NCBI RefSeq assembly: GCF_949987535.1
Contig: NC_080070.1
Span: 9,420,016-9,484,015, forward strand
Direction of reading: 5' to 3'
Length of the DNA: 64,000 bases
From: Balaenoptera acutorostrata
Taxonomy: Eukaryota > Chordata > Mammalia > Artiodactyla > Balaenopteridae
Part shown: in pieces, positions 24,189-36,025 of the stretch
Layout of the letters: the number at the start of each line of letters is the position of its first letter
Position numbering within the stretch: position 1 is the first letter of the stretch
The notes under the pieces: model-generated
The model's input: only the letters and a program-made list of their open reading frames with translations
Told to the model about the DNA's origin: nothing
The model's database searches: none
Translations under genes and position numbers: made by a program

Positions 24189-24302
24189 AGAGCAGGGAAC
24201 GGAGAGAGAACATGAGAGAGACTGACAGAGACAGACAAAACAGAGACAAAGAGACAGAGAGCGAGACAGAGACACACACACACACAGAGAGAGAGAGAGA
24301 TA
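24189..24302. repeat. GA/CAGA-rich simple repeat
   Basis: Imperfect GAGA and GACAGAGA units end in an ACAC/GAGA run. Two overlapping minus-strand ORFs across it encode low-complexity Ser/Leu/Cys-rich strings and are not genes. Confidence 0.85.
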
Positions 24303-24374
24303 GAGAACTGACTAGATGACTAATGAGAGAGCCTAGAAGAAAACACGGGTGAGAGAATCAGCACTTTTAGCCAT

Positions 24375-24580
24375 TTAAATTGGGATCAATACTGGTTTTA
24401 CCACCTAGTAGTCTGGGATCTTAAAGAACTTCTTACCTCCTCTCAGCCTTTGTTTTCTTATTTCTAAAACTAGATAAGTAATATCCATCTCAAAACATTG
24501 CTGAGAGAGTAAATACGATAATGCTTATGAAATATCTGACACCTAGTTACTCAAATAAATAGGACTTTTCTCCTTTCCAC
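24375..24580 (+). mobile_element. MIR
   Basis: The plus-strand MIR order is a diverged CTGGTTTTACCACCTAGTAG, then CTTCTTACCTCCTCTCAGCC, then CATTGCTGAGAGAGTAAATA. Confidence 0.7.
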
Positions 24581-24621
24581 TATATATATTATTTTGGATG
24601 AACTCCTTGAGGTCTGGAAAG

Positions 24622-25103
24622 TGATGGTATTCCATCAGGACTCACTACCCCTATATTTGACATATTGCATATTTTAAGATAAAGGAACTTGAGAAATGGT
24701 AGCTTAAGGAAGAACTTTCCGACCTTCCCCTGGAAGCAGGTCATAAAACCCTCAAATGAAAGGTGCCCTCCCTATACCTAGAGGAAAAGAGCTCCCTTAT
24801 CTCCAAAGACAAAAGGCTGCTGAGAAGAATCCTAGTGAACTGGCCGTGCTAAGTCTTCCCCAGTTCACTACACCTGGCTCAGACCCTGTGTCTTATCCTA
24901 TTTTTCCATGACTTTCCATTCTTCATCACACCTAGAATAAAAAGGCTCAGGTGTAACCTCTTCTTTGGGTCTTCATTTCCTTATGGAGTCTCCCAGGTCA
25001 TGTAAAACTTAAATACATTTGTATGCTTTTCTCTTGTTAACCTGTCTTTTGGGAAAGAGACCCAGCCAAGAACCTAGAAAAAAATTTTTTTTCCTCCCCT
25101 ACA
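24622..25103 (+). mobile_element. Solo LTR of an old endogenous retrovirus (class I type)
   Basis: The 482-bp segment starts with TG and ends with CA and has a perfect 4-bp target duplication, AAAG, at 24618-24621 and 25104-25107, as expected for gamma-type (class I) elements. Inside are a TATA-like AATAAAAAGGCTC block near 24936 followed by an AAACTTAAATACATTTG segment that may serve as the poly(A) signal region, and a final part ending TCTCTTGTTAACCTGTC. No gag, pol or env sequence is next to it, so it is the product of LTR-LTR recombination. The family name was not determined. Confidence 0.75.
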
Positions 25104-25191
25104 AAAGAGCACTAACTTGGACTTTTGAAGATTTTAGAAATTTCCCTTTAAACTAATATCACGTTAGCTTAGTAGTTGTAGTTGGTAATGA

Positions 25192-25310
25192 CTTCATTCA
25201 TTCATTCGTTCTTTCATGCAGTCTTTTTTTGGTAACTGTTTATTAAACAGTTAGTGTTTGGTGATATACTAAATGCCACAGGATCAAATTCAGTGGCTCC
25301 TGCCTGAGAG
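25192..25310 (-). mobile_element. Possible L2 3' fragment
   Basis: Tandem ATTCATTCATTCGTTC words followed by ACTGTTTATTAAACAGTTAG resemble the reversed L2 3' end, which terminates in TGAA repeats. Confidence 0.5.
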
Positions 25311-26050
25311 AAATTCAAAGCATTCTCAAAAGTAATTGCAGGGAAACATTCCAGTAGGGAGATGTAAAGAGTGTACCCAGAACACAGAGGCCTGAGTAAT
25401 TTGATCTGGGCTGTGCTTTGTTATTGTTGCTTGTGTTAGGAATCAGGGTTCCCACAAAACATGAAAGTAACATTTCTGAACTACATAATTCTTCCTTGGC
25501 TGAAATGCTTTTTCCTAAATCAAATCTAGTTTGTGGTTCTAATAATGCAATTCTATCGGAGATGATGAATAATTGGCAGGAAAAATTGTACAGGGCAAAT
25601 CCTTCTAAGAAATAAGGGGGTTAAAATGTAATTTCTGAGCAGTCTTGTTCCTGAGTTAATTTAGTGTGCCTGAATTTGTGTAACACAACAAACTAGATTG
25701 TGTGGGGGGAAGGTTTGTTTCATTCCCCTAGATATTTGACGATTAAGTCTTCTAACTACTACTTGTGCTACTGACAATACTTTTTAGCTACTACTGTCTG
25801 GCTTACACGAATTCCATCACATCATTCCTCCTATAACTCAAGAATGCTTTTCTGTAAAACATTTAGACATGATACAATGTACAACAATATACAATACTCT
25901 TCCATAGTCATACAAGTTAATAGTATCAATAACCATCAGCTTTTTATTTATAGAGTACCCTGATTATAATAAACTCTTGCTTAACACAAATAAAAAGTAG
26001 GAGGGGAAGAGTATAAAGTTCCTTGTTCTATACAACTTACAGGAAATTAA

Positions 26051-26052
<2 letters not shown>
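25311..26052. other. Unique sequence
   Basis: Nothing recognised. A 65-codon ORF at 25418-25615 has no domain. Confidence 0.4.
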
Positions 26053-26095
<43 letters not shown>

Positions 26096-26117
26096 TGAGA
26101 GAGAGAGAGAGAGAGAA
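26053..26117. repeat. GT/GA compound microsatellite
   Basis: About 18 GT units run into GA units. Likely length-polymorphic. Confidence 0.95.
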
Positions 26118-27319
26118 GCGGGTGCTGTGAATATATTGGGGGGGCCAGATTACTTAGTATTATGATTATATTTATGAAAACATCTCCCCTTTCAGCTGCT
26201 TCATTTTGCTTCCATCTCTACAAAGAGACACCCCCCACTGGATGGTTAACAGACTTCATGGCCAAGTCCAATGGCCCTAGAACTCATTCTCTTGGCTGCC
26301 CCATTACCCTTGACAGTTACAACTTCTTTAAAATGCTCTCCTGAGTATTCTTCTCTTAACTGCTTTCTAACATGCCTTGGCTTTCTTTGGGACTTCTGAT
26401 TTTTGCCTCATAAATGTTAAAGCCCTGGCTTCCAGGTATCTTTAAACTTACATTTTTAATGACTTCTTCCATTTTGTTAGTTTCTGCGAAATGGATAAAG
26501 CAAATAGCTCATTCTCTTGTACTCGTCTTTAACTAGATCTCTTAGTCACTCTTCAAGTGCTTAGGGGTCATTCCCACCAGTTCTTTAAACCATCTAATAT
26601 CATCGTTCTTCTGAAACTACCTTCCCTTTCTCATTTCTTTGGTTTGTCTCTAAAGATTCTTCCTTCCTCCCATTTCCAGAATCCTAGAACCATTTTCTGT
26701 CACGGGCTTCTCTCTCTTCTCTCTTGTCTTCATGCCTGGAAACTTTATCTATACTTCTTGTACACCCCTACCAGATTTCTATGATTTATATCTAATTCTC
26801 TTTATACTACTATACTGGAAGAAACACAATTTGAAATGGCTTAGAAGATAAAGCCAAGACTCCTAAATTTGTAATTTTAGGCTATTTATTATCTTAACTT
26901 TTCATGTGCATACTTAATGATAGCTAAAAAGTGCTAAACAATGAACATTTATCATGATCCTTCTTAATTTCTTTGCATGTTTTTCCATTTCTTCTTCATT
27001 AAAAAACATGAAATAGAGATGATTGTTTTGCTCCTTTAATAGAAAAAGAATATGAAATTTTGAGTGGTAAAATACCATACTCAAAGTCATAGACAACCAA
27101 AGATTGGTGGAGAAAGTGCTCTAAGCTAGGTCTATAGAGACCAAATCATTTGCTTAACCTTTTACTGCCTCTTCAATACAATCAACCTTCTGTCTACTCA
27201 TCCTCCAAATGGAATTTCTGTTCTAGGAAGTTCAGCATCTCTTTATCAACCTTCACTTGACCTCAAATTTATTTCTATACCGTCTCCTAACTCATCCTTT
27301 TTTCCTATGTTGAAATAAT
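26118..27319. other. Mostly unique; possible internal L2 at 26560-26800
   Basis: The pyrimidine-rich part at 26560-26800 resembles decayed L2 coding sequence in composition (runs of CTTCC/TCTC with a CTTCATGCCTGGAAACTTTA end), but it is too diverged to be sure. Other parts are unrecognised. Confidence 0.3.
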
Positions 27320-27545
27320 TGTCTCCTACTTCTCCAAAAGTGTATATCCAACATTTTCCTCAAAGTCTAGTTAAAGCTTTTCTTCTCTGTGAACTCTTCT
27401 TTGAAAAGCCTTACCTTAAGTAATATTTTTATTGTTATGTTGTCTATCACATAGATATGCTCTATGCTCTATTGGCTTGCAACATTCTTAATGTTCCCAC
27501 TGGTACACCATTTAGCTCTGCAGTTTGGTTTAAGTTTCATGAGGG
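27320..27545 (+). mobile_element. L2 LINE 3' region
   Basis: A CTTTGAAAAGCCTTACC segment stands where L2 has GGAAGCCTTCCCTGAC. It is followed by a TATTGGCTTGCAAC stretch and a TTTCATGAGGGTAGAAAGC block. The orientation agrees throughout. Confidence 0.6.
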
Positions 27546-28954
27546 TAGAAAGCATATTTTCTAGATCCCCTTCCTGAAGTCAGAGGGGGAAACTGGACCA
27601 GACTGGAATGTGTTTGTGGAGTTGGGTGGGTAAGATATCCCTTTTCCAAGAGGAAATGGAAAAGGATTGCCCAGAGAGACAGTGTCCAGTGATGGGACAT
27701 ATCTCCATCAGAGGTGGACACATCATCCAACCTGCCACCCATCAAAAGGCATGTGCAACAGACAAAGCTGGAGTAAAAGACAGAAATAAGGCATTTAACA
27801 ATTTTTTAAAAAATGATCAAGGTGGGACCCTGAATTGGATCTTGGAACAGAAAGAAGGTATTAATGGGAAAACTGGTAAAATTCAAATCCAGTCTGGAGT
27901 TCAGTTAATAGTAATGTACAAATGTCAAGCAGTCAGTATGGGGAAGGAGACGTAAAGGACTTTAAAGACACATTTTGAGCTTAGGCAACATAGGAAACTT
28001 TTTGTAACCTCTACAGGATGATATGGTTGCAGGACATAACAGATACAAAGCTTTTTATATCAAAACATACTTTATTTAATAAAGGAAACAGAAAGATTCC
28101 ACTTTATTTCTGGCATAACTGTTAAATATAAGACGTAAATTCTTCTATTATATATTTTAAACCTACCATTATGTGTGATATGTTGTGACCAAACTTTAGT
28201 TAAAACCGAAATGAGCATTGTGATGAGAAAAATTTACAGATAAGTGATTTTTTTGAAAATAGAATGGATGGCTTACAAATTACTGGAAATAACACAAACC
28301 AGAGGAATTCAATGACAGGCAATAAAAGATTCTGAAATGAAAGCTCTAAAATATCAAAACCAATGAGGGTCATTCGAGTATCAAAGAGCCTATGCATGAA
28401 TCTATGATCCTGAACTAATGTAAGAAGAAAAAATACTCTCCTAAAATTTACATCATTTAATGGAAAAAGAATCAAGAAGTAAATCAACCAGGAAGAATTT
28501 TGATAAGAAAAAATTGCTGAGCAATAGGCAGTAACCAAAACCATAATGACAGTTTTAAGTGGAAAATTACATTTATGGCTTTAATATATTCAGATTGCAA
28601 AAATAAAATAAAAGCCTAATAATAAAAATATTGGTCCTACCAGTACAGGAACACGATGATACAAAAACAAATGATTCTAACGCTAATAGGAGGTTCCAAT
28701 TGTACATGTTAAAACTATGTGTTCTCAATAGGTGATTGTTTCATGATTTTTTTTTTAAGTCTCCAATATTGCAGTCACCTTGTATTTCCTTGAGGAGTCC
28801 TAAAACCATGGCTTTTACTCTTAGAGAACTTATAATATTATTTGGATGTAATAATGAGACGTATTAACACAATGTCAGTGATGCCAATTATTTCCCAAGA
28901 GGAGTATAGCCAGTACTCCCATTCCCACAAGCACTTTTGTGATGTGATTTTATC
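27546..28954. other. Unique sequence
   Basis: A 115-codon ORF at 27608-27955 and a 114-codon ORF on the other strand at 28200-28544 have no recognisable domain and lie in AT-rich single-copy DNA. They are the lengths expected by chance here. Confidence 0.4.
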
Positions 28955-29130
28955 ACCCTTTTCGTAAAATCAGGAGTCTCTTTCTCAGCTCCTTCCCCCA
29001 CCATTAATCTTGCTTTGGCCAAGAGAACGCAGCAGATGCAGATACGATGCTAAATGGCTTACGGTTCTGAGCCTTAGAAAACCTTACAGCTTCTATGCTT
29101 CACCCTCTCGGATCTCTGTCTTTGTTCAAA
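28955..29130 (+). mobile_element. MLT1 LTR fragment (MaLR family)
   Basis: GCTTTGGCCAAGAGAACGCA, a GTTCTGAGCCTTAGAAAACC block and CAGCTTCTATGCTTCACCCT in this order match the middle of MLT1 LTRs. Both LTR ends are missing. Confidence 0.65.
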
Positions 29131-29134
29131 AGTG

Positions 29135-29205
29135 ACATGACTGTCTATGTAAAATATCTCAAAGAGTCAACAACAACAACACAACCCTGCTGGAACCGAT
29201 AAAAA
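29135..29205 (+). mobile_element. Short internal L1 fragment
   Basis: GTCAACAACAACAACACAAC with TGCTGGAACCGATAAAAACT corresponds to the L1 ORF2 segment also present at 7225-7305. No 3' end or tail is present, and it follows directly on the MLT1 piece. Confidence 0.65.
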
Positions 29206-29454
29206 CTACTTTTGTATAAGAATAAAAGAAAAGGAAAGCAATGGGGGCTGTTTCAATCAAGAGGTTTATAGGAGAGGAAAGCACGATGACTGGTTTTTGG
29301 AATGGTTAGGTGTAACCAAGAGGGGAGAGAATTTCTGGTGAGGGTACATGATGGGGAGATAACTTCAGATGAAAATAAGAAGGCCATATCTGCACAAAGG
29401 TAAAGCTATTTCGACTAAAATGGTGGGAGAAATACAGGGCTAAATGACAGCTAT
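29206..29454. other. Unique sequence
   Basis: Nothing recognised. Confidence 0.4.
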
Positions 29455-29625
29455 TTACTTTTACTCTGGTTTTGGCATTGTCCTAAAGGCCGTATGTGAA
29501 TTATTGACTTGTTTATCACAAAAATTTATACGAGTTCTGAATTATTAGCAGCCATTTTACAGCTGGGGAAATTGAAGCTTAGAAAGTTAGGAGCTTACAG
29601 AAAGCACTCTCTTCAAAACTAACGT
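29455..29625 (-). mobile_element. MIR
   Basis: GCAGCCATTTTACAGCTGGG followed by AAATTGAAGCTTAGAAAGTT shows the reversed MIR core. Confidence 0.75.
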
Positions 29626-29730
29626 AGCCTCAAATTCTAACCCCAAATTATGGTTGACACTTTGAACTTTACCCAAGAACGAATAGAGATGACATGTTTG
29701 GTTTGTTTTTTACAGGGTTGTCTCCATATG

Positions 29731-29820
29731 AGTGTGTGTGTGTGTGTGTGTTTGTGAGTGTGTGAGACAGAGAGAAAGAGAGAGAAAAGGAGGGAGGGAG
29801 GGAAAGAGAGAGGGAGAGAA
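29731..29820. repeat. GT then GA/GGGA microsatellite
   Basis: GT units change to GAGA and then AGGGAGGG units. The composite structure mirrors the repeat at 26053. Confidence 0.95.
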
Positions 29821-32164
29821 GGATATCAGGGGGAGGGAGACAGCTTAGAGAAGGAGCACGCTAGCAAAGATAGAGACTAAAAGTAGCCCTCCTCCTTTTT
29901 TCATTCCTCTGCTCAGCTGGTATATGCACCTTGACATCACTTAAGGGGTCCTGGAAAATCCCAGTGCCACTAAGAGTGGCCTCAGTTAGAAAGGCGGACA
30001 AATAACCTCATTGTCTAGGGAAAGGGGAGAGCGATCAGTTCATTTAAATTTTGAAGGTTTACGAAGAAAAGCTACTTAATCCCAAAGAGGACTTAAGTGG
30101 AGGGAACGCTTGGAAGTTCCTTTTAGTTAACTTGTCTTGGTTAAGCATTCAAGGAGCTGGCTGGCACCATGGAAACTGGTTGTGTTTATGACTTGGGAAT
30201 CTGAGTGCTAACAGTTGTCACAGTTGGAGAGCATGGGTAGAGAATATCTAATTAATTAATAAGAAAGGAGCAGGGTTGTCTTCTCTCAACACCCTGGATT
30301 CTGAGTGAGGCTTCATCTTAGTAACGGTCCATCAGAGTGAGCATGCCAAGCCCTCAGTGGCTGCCAGGACAGGAATGGGACTATGGCTCTGATGGGATGT
30401 ACGGCCCCCTTATGGCTTAGACTGTGTAGGTACTAGGTTTCTTGCATAAATGTGTGTGATGGGATCAAGATAGACGTCTGATATTTTCGGTTAATAAGAC
30501 ATGTGAGAGCGTAGGCCATTAAGAGGATAAAATGAAGATGAAGTGTTTATAGTCACATCCCAAATTTGTGGAGCAGGTTTTATCTGTTTTATTTTGAAAT
30601 AAACCGTGAAAGTATGCTGAATCACAATGTGTCTCTAAGCCTATTTAACTAGGGCAGGAGATTTCAACACTTCCTTTGCCAGACTTCACACACCTAGAAG
30701 TGAGAGTTTTGTTCTGTCCTCTGGGTTTCAATGCCAGGAATATCTCTGGCTATGTTTGTCATAGATACAGAAACACTGTCCATGACATAGGCTGGTATTC
30801 ATTAGGGGCAAGACTGACAAAGTACACCCACAGGTCAGCATTTAGTTTCTCCTGCAGCCTACAGTTTCCACAAGTGATACTCAAAGATGGGATTTTTCCA
30901 AAAGTCCTCTTACCGAAGATTTGAAAAAACACTGGGGTAAGCAGCATGGAACTAGTTCTATGTGCTTAGTACATGTTGCCTAAGGAAAAGTGAAAGGCCT
31001 GCAATTTCTAGTTCCTCAGAAGGTATTTACTCACTCTAGCGGCATCTGAGTCTTCCTAAACTATTACATAATCTTTAAAAAAAAGACAAAACTACATTGA
31101 ACAAATGCACACACTAAAGCATCAAAAGAGCCAGAAAGAGTGCCTTCCTATCTATTCCTTTAGAGGGACTGTGGCAGACTGAATCATTTTTGAACAAAAC
31201 ATGAATATATGCTCCTTTAAAGATTACAAAATTTGACTGTTCTGTGGAGAATCTGAAAGACAAGAACTACTAAAAAGCTGTGTTCATTCCTTTTTTGTCC
31301 CTGAGAGCTGTCTAAGAAAAATAATGTGAGAAAGCAGTTGCATTAGAATAGAACTGCACAGCTGCTTTGAAAAATGTTGTAGTTCTGGTATTAGAGTTTA
31401 AAGGAAAAGGCTGAAATCATTTTTAATGCAGGACATTGATTTTTCTTAAACTCTTTTAAATACCCATTTCTAAGGTGGCAGGAGATAATGTGACCTTTAC
31501 ATCTCTCCCAGTGTTTACACCTGAAGTGTGATCCAAATAGCACTGCTGCTCTGGGACAGTTCTATCAACACATGTTGGTCCAAAACCAAAATCACCAAAA
31601 ATCTGATATACTTTAAAGCACATTTTCCACAGAAGGTGTTCATATACCTTTAAGAGCACAAACAAAATCCTAAGCAAACATAGATTTGCTTTTGGCATGT
31701 GACTGGTTATACGTGATTGATATTATGACTGAATTATATTTGAAAAAATATGACCCTTAAGCTCTCCCCTGCTCTGAACATTACTTAATCTCTGGTCTAC
31801 AGTAAATGGGGATGAAGACGAAGTGACAAAGTCTGAAATGTAACAGGTTATTTTTTAGGTCTGTGTCAATACAACTACAGCAAAACCACTATGTCAAAGT
31901 GATGAGAATATACTAATGGAGAATGTGGGTCACTGAAAATATATGCTTATCGCCTCTTCTTCAATTTGTTGCTATGTGGCCTCAATAACTCAATTTCAAG
32001 ACCTTGAAAACAAAGTAAAAACACACTGTGCTATCAATGTGGTTGGGGACAAAAGTTTCCCTAAAGCTTCTGGCCTAATTTTTTAACTACAGGCATTACT
32101 AACTCTTATACTTCTTATCTTTTCCTGTATCTTTCAAAATATGTTTGCAAGATAGTATCATCCT
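29821..32164. other. Unique sequence, 2.3 kb without recognised repeats
   Basis: This is the longest repeat-poor stretch in the left half of the window. No exon, RNA gene or transposon is recognised. ORFs of 80-82 codons at 30676-30924 and 31456-31698 have no domain. Confidence 0.4.
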
Positions 32165-34476
32165 ATCAATTTACTCGATATTTATAGAATACCCATAACA
32201 GGAAAATGTACAAGTACAGATGGGACATCCACCAAGACATATCATATCCTGGGACATAAAACACACTGCAACAAATTTAAAATAAATGAAATCATACAAT
32301 GTAAACTCTCTAACAATAAAAAAATTATACCAGAAATCAATACCAAAAAGATATCTAAAAAAATCCAAAAAATTAAAAAAAATTTAAAAACCACACAGAT
32401 TTCTAAATAACCCATGGGACAAAGAGGCGCTCACAGGGAAACTATAATTAGAAATCAGTAAAATTTTTAAAAGATTTTAAAATTACAGAAAAGAAGTAAA
32501 ACAAAAAGCTGGTTCTTTATCAATGATAATGATAAACCTCTAGTCAGACAAATCAGAGCAAATGAGAGAGAGAAAGAGAGGGGGAGTAAATTACCAACAT
32601 CAGGAATGTAAAAGGGAATACCATGAGGATCCTGATGCTATTAAAAGGGTGATAAAATAATATTATTAACAAATGTATGTCAATAAATTCAGCAACTTAG
32701 TTGAAATGAACACACATGCAAAGATATAAACTACCAAAATTTACTCAAGAAGAAATAGATAGCCTGGATAGTCCCATATCTAGTAAAGAAATTAAATTCA
32801 TAGTTAAAATCCTTTCCAAAAAGTAAATTTTAGGCCCCAATTGTTTACTGGTGAATTCTTCCAAACACTGCAGAAAGAAAGAATACCACTTCTATACAAA
32901 TCTTGAAAAAAGAAAAGGAAGAAAACCTTTCCAACTCATTTTATGAAGCCAATATTACCCTACAGCAAAACTTGTCAAGAAATTATATAAAACAACGGGT
33001 GAATATACTTCATGAATATGACACAGAATTATTACAAATATTAACAAGTCATGTCCAACAATTTATGGAAGCAATAATATATCATACCAAGTGGGGTTTA
33101 TTCCAGGAATATAAATTTGATTTAATATTCAAAAATCAACCAATATAATTCGCTGTATCAACAAACTAAGAAGAAAAAGTATATGATCATCTCATTACAT
33201 GTAGAAAAATTATTTGACAAAATTCAACTCAAAATAAAAACTTACAACAAACTAGTCATAGAAGGGAACTTCTTCAACCTGATAAACTATCTCTATAAAA
33301 AGCCTTCAACTAACATTATACTTGATAGACAAAGACAGTGCTTTTCCCCTAAGATTGGGAACAAAGCAAGGACTCACTACTCTCATTTGGAGGTCCTAAT
33401 CAGTGCAATAAAGCAAGCAAAAAAAAAATGAATGAATGAATACAAATTAGAAAGGAAAAAAATAAAACTGTCATACTCGCAGGAGACGTGGTGGTCTAAG
33501 TAAAAAAACCTCAAATAATTTACAGAGAAGCTACCATAGTAAGTGAATTTAGCAAAGTCACAGGATACAGGATACAAAAATCATTGCATTCCTTTACATT
33601 AAATGAACAATTAGGAATTAGAATTAAGAAATAAGAGTATCATTTAAAATAGCAACAAAAACAAAATAGAGCTGGCAAAAAATATGCAAAACATGCATGC
33701 TTAAAAAACTAAAACATTAAAGAGATAAATTTTAAAAGCCTAAATAAATGGCACTATATAACATGTGCATGGACCAGAAGACTCAATATTGTTAGAACGT
33801 CAATTCTTCTCCGAAAATGAACTATAGATTCAATGTAATCTCAAAAATAACACCAGCATAGTTTTTGGTAGAATTTGGCAGACTGACTCTAAACTTTATA
33901 TGGAAAAGCAAAGGTTCTAGAATGGACAAAACAACTTTGAGAAAGAGAAGCAAAGAAGGATTCACACTATCGATTTCTATAGGTACTTAATTTAAAGCTG
34001 AGAATTAAGACAGTGTAGTACTGGTAAAAATGATATAAGTATACATCAGTGACAGAGAATAGAGAAACTGAATATAGACTCACAAATTTTCCACAAAGTC
34101 ACCAAGACAATTCAAATGAGAAAAGGTATTTTCAACAAAATGTTCTGTAACAATCATGTCTCCGTATACAATTTTTTAAAGAGATCCCAACTTGAAATAC
34201 ATCATAGTCCTAAATGTAAAATATAGAACTATAAAACTGCTCAAAGAAAACACAGAAGAAAATATTTGTGACATAGGTTTAGGCAAAGATTTCTTATATA
34301 GGACATAAAAAGTATGAATCATTAAAAAATTTGATAAATAAAAATTAAAACTGATGCACTTTGAAAGAAACACTAAAGAGATTTAAAAAAAAAAAGCACA
34401 AAACAACAACAACAGAAACTCCACACAGACTACAAACAGTATTTGCAAAACATATATATGATTAAGGACTGGTACA

Positions 34477-34477
<1 letters not shown>

Positions 34478-34530
<53 letters not shown>

Positions 34531-34683
34531 AACTTATATATATATAAAGAATTTATGTATAAAGAATTTATATATATAAAGGATTTATATATAAAGAATT
34601 TATATATATATAATTTATATATATATAGAATTTATATATATAAAGAATTTATATATAAATATTTTATATATATAAAGAATTTT
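34478..34683. repeat. TA microsatellite and L1-derived AT minisatellite
   Basis: About 25 TA dinucleotides are followed by degenerate tandem units of TATATATAAAGAATT of roughly 14-25 bp. The unit matches the L1 ORF2 sequence expected at this point (ATATATAAAGAACTT), so the array seems to have grown from the host L1. It ends at the next L1 segment, TTTCACAGCTCAGCAACAGG. Confidence 0.9.
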
Positions 34684-34729
34684 CACAGCTCAGCAACAGG
34701 AAAACAACTTGATTAAAAAAGTAGACATA

Positions 34730-35209
34730 GGGCTTCCCTGGTGGCGCAGTGGTTGAGAATCTGCCTGCCAATGCAGGTGACACGGGTTCGAGCCCTGGTC
34801 TGGGAGGATCCCGTATGCCGCGGAGCAACTAGGCCCGTGAGCCACAACTACTGAGCCTGCGCGTCTGGAGCCTGTGCTCCGCGACAAGAGAGGCCGTGAT
34901 GGTGAGAGGCCCGCGCACCGCGATGAAGAGTGGCCCCCGCTCGCCACAACTAGAGAAAGCCCTCGCACAGAAATGAAGACCCAACACAGCCATAAATAAT
35001 AAATAAATAAATAAAATAAAATAAAAGACAAAACTGTAGTTCCCAGAGGCTCTCAAAAAGAAGCATCCCTCCTTTGTTGCAATAAGACTGGTAGATGAAT
35101 GAGTGCAGGGATACAGAAGATACCAACAAATAGTTTAAAAGAGTAAATCAATGATTGAATAAATAAATTAGTATTGTTTGAAGAGTATAGCTATCAATTA
35201 TTTAAAAAA
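34730..35209 (+). mobile_element. CHR SINE with a 3' transduced segment
   Basis: The SINE head begins at 34730 with A box TGGCGCAGTGG (34742-34752) and B box GGTTCGAGCC (34785-34794). The body ends in the usual CATAAATAATAAATAAATAA tail to about 35028. A further 175 bp that is not part of any other CHR copy in the window follows (35029-35203), then a second A-run (35204-35215). One perfect 15-bp target duplication, AAAAAAGTAGACATA, encloses everything (34715-34729 and 35210-35224). The inserted plus strand has no TTTT. AATAAA occurs at 35158-35163, 41 bases before the second A-run. The simplest reading is Pol III read-through of a source SINE and retrotransposition of the chimeric RNA. Confidence 0.88.
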
Positions 35210-36025
35210 AAAAAAGTAGACATAATATTTGAACAGACACTTCACCAAAAAGAGATAAAGATGTCAAACAAGCAGATGAAAAAATGGTCAACATCATTAA
35301 CCATGAGGAAATTGCCAATTAAAACCACAGCGAGAAACAATTACATACCTATGAAAATGAATAGGCATATATATAAACAGACAATAGCAAAGGCTGAGGA
35401 GGACGCAAGACAATTGGAACTCTCATACTTTTTCTGGTGGGAATACAAAGTGGCACAACCTCAGCTTGCCAGCCTCTTGTGAAGTTAAATACACAAGAAA
35501 TACACTTGCCATACAACTACCCTATCTAGGTCGTCACCCAACAGAAATGAAGACATCTGTCCACACAATACCCTGTACGTGGAAGCTTATAGCAGCTTCA
35601 TTTAAAATCTACAAAACCAAGAAGAAACTCAAATGCCTGTCACCCAGTAAATGGCTAAACAAATTGTGCTACAGTGACCAAGAATGAACTACTGATATAC
35701 GCTGTGCAACTAGGAATCGTTAAGAGCTTTATGATAAGTGAAAGAAGCAAGAATCAAATTGTTACAAAACGTATTATTACTTTTATATGACATTCCAGGC
35801 AAGGGTAAATACTGTAGAGACAGAAAAGAAAAACAGTGGTGTCACCAAGTTTTGGGGACTGAGGGAGACACTGATTACAAAGAAACATGAGGGACCTTTT
35901 GGGGGCAGTGGAACCAAAATCTGATTTTGGCACTGGCTTCAGGATTATTTATCTTTGCCAAAATTCATAGTCATATATCTGAACAGGGTGGATTTTAATG
36001 CATTAAAGTATGATTTAATGGACCT

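Larger units (their letters stand above)
32165..36025 (+). mobile_element. Long old L1 (L1M-type), ORF2 and 3' UTR, twice interrupted
   Basis: ORF2 begins internally (CTCGATATTTATAGAATAC) and continues through RT, which is partly readable in the frames at 32903-33148 (TTLQQNLS- and YHTKWGLFQ-like segments) and 33183-33431. It goes on through TGGAAAAGCAAAGG near 33902 to the C-terminal part at 35210-35860 and a 3' UTR ending about 36025. Substitutions and stops are frequent, so the copy is old. It is interrupted by the TA minisatellite (34478-34683) and by the SINE insertion (34730-35209). Joining the flanks of both restores collinear L1 sequence. Confidence 0.88.

Noticed and set aside
24021..24283. 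Cys/Ser/Leu-rich overlapping ORFs
   Set aside because: Translation of a GA/CAGA simple repeat on the minus strand.
27608..27955. 115-codon ORF
   Set aside because: No domain, not in a repeat with coding capacity, and no sign of exon structure.
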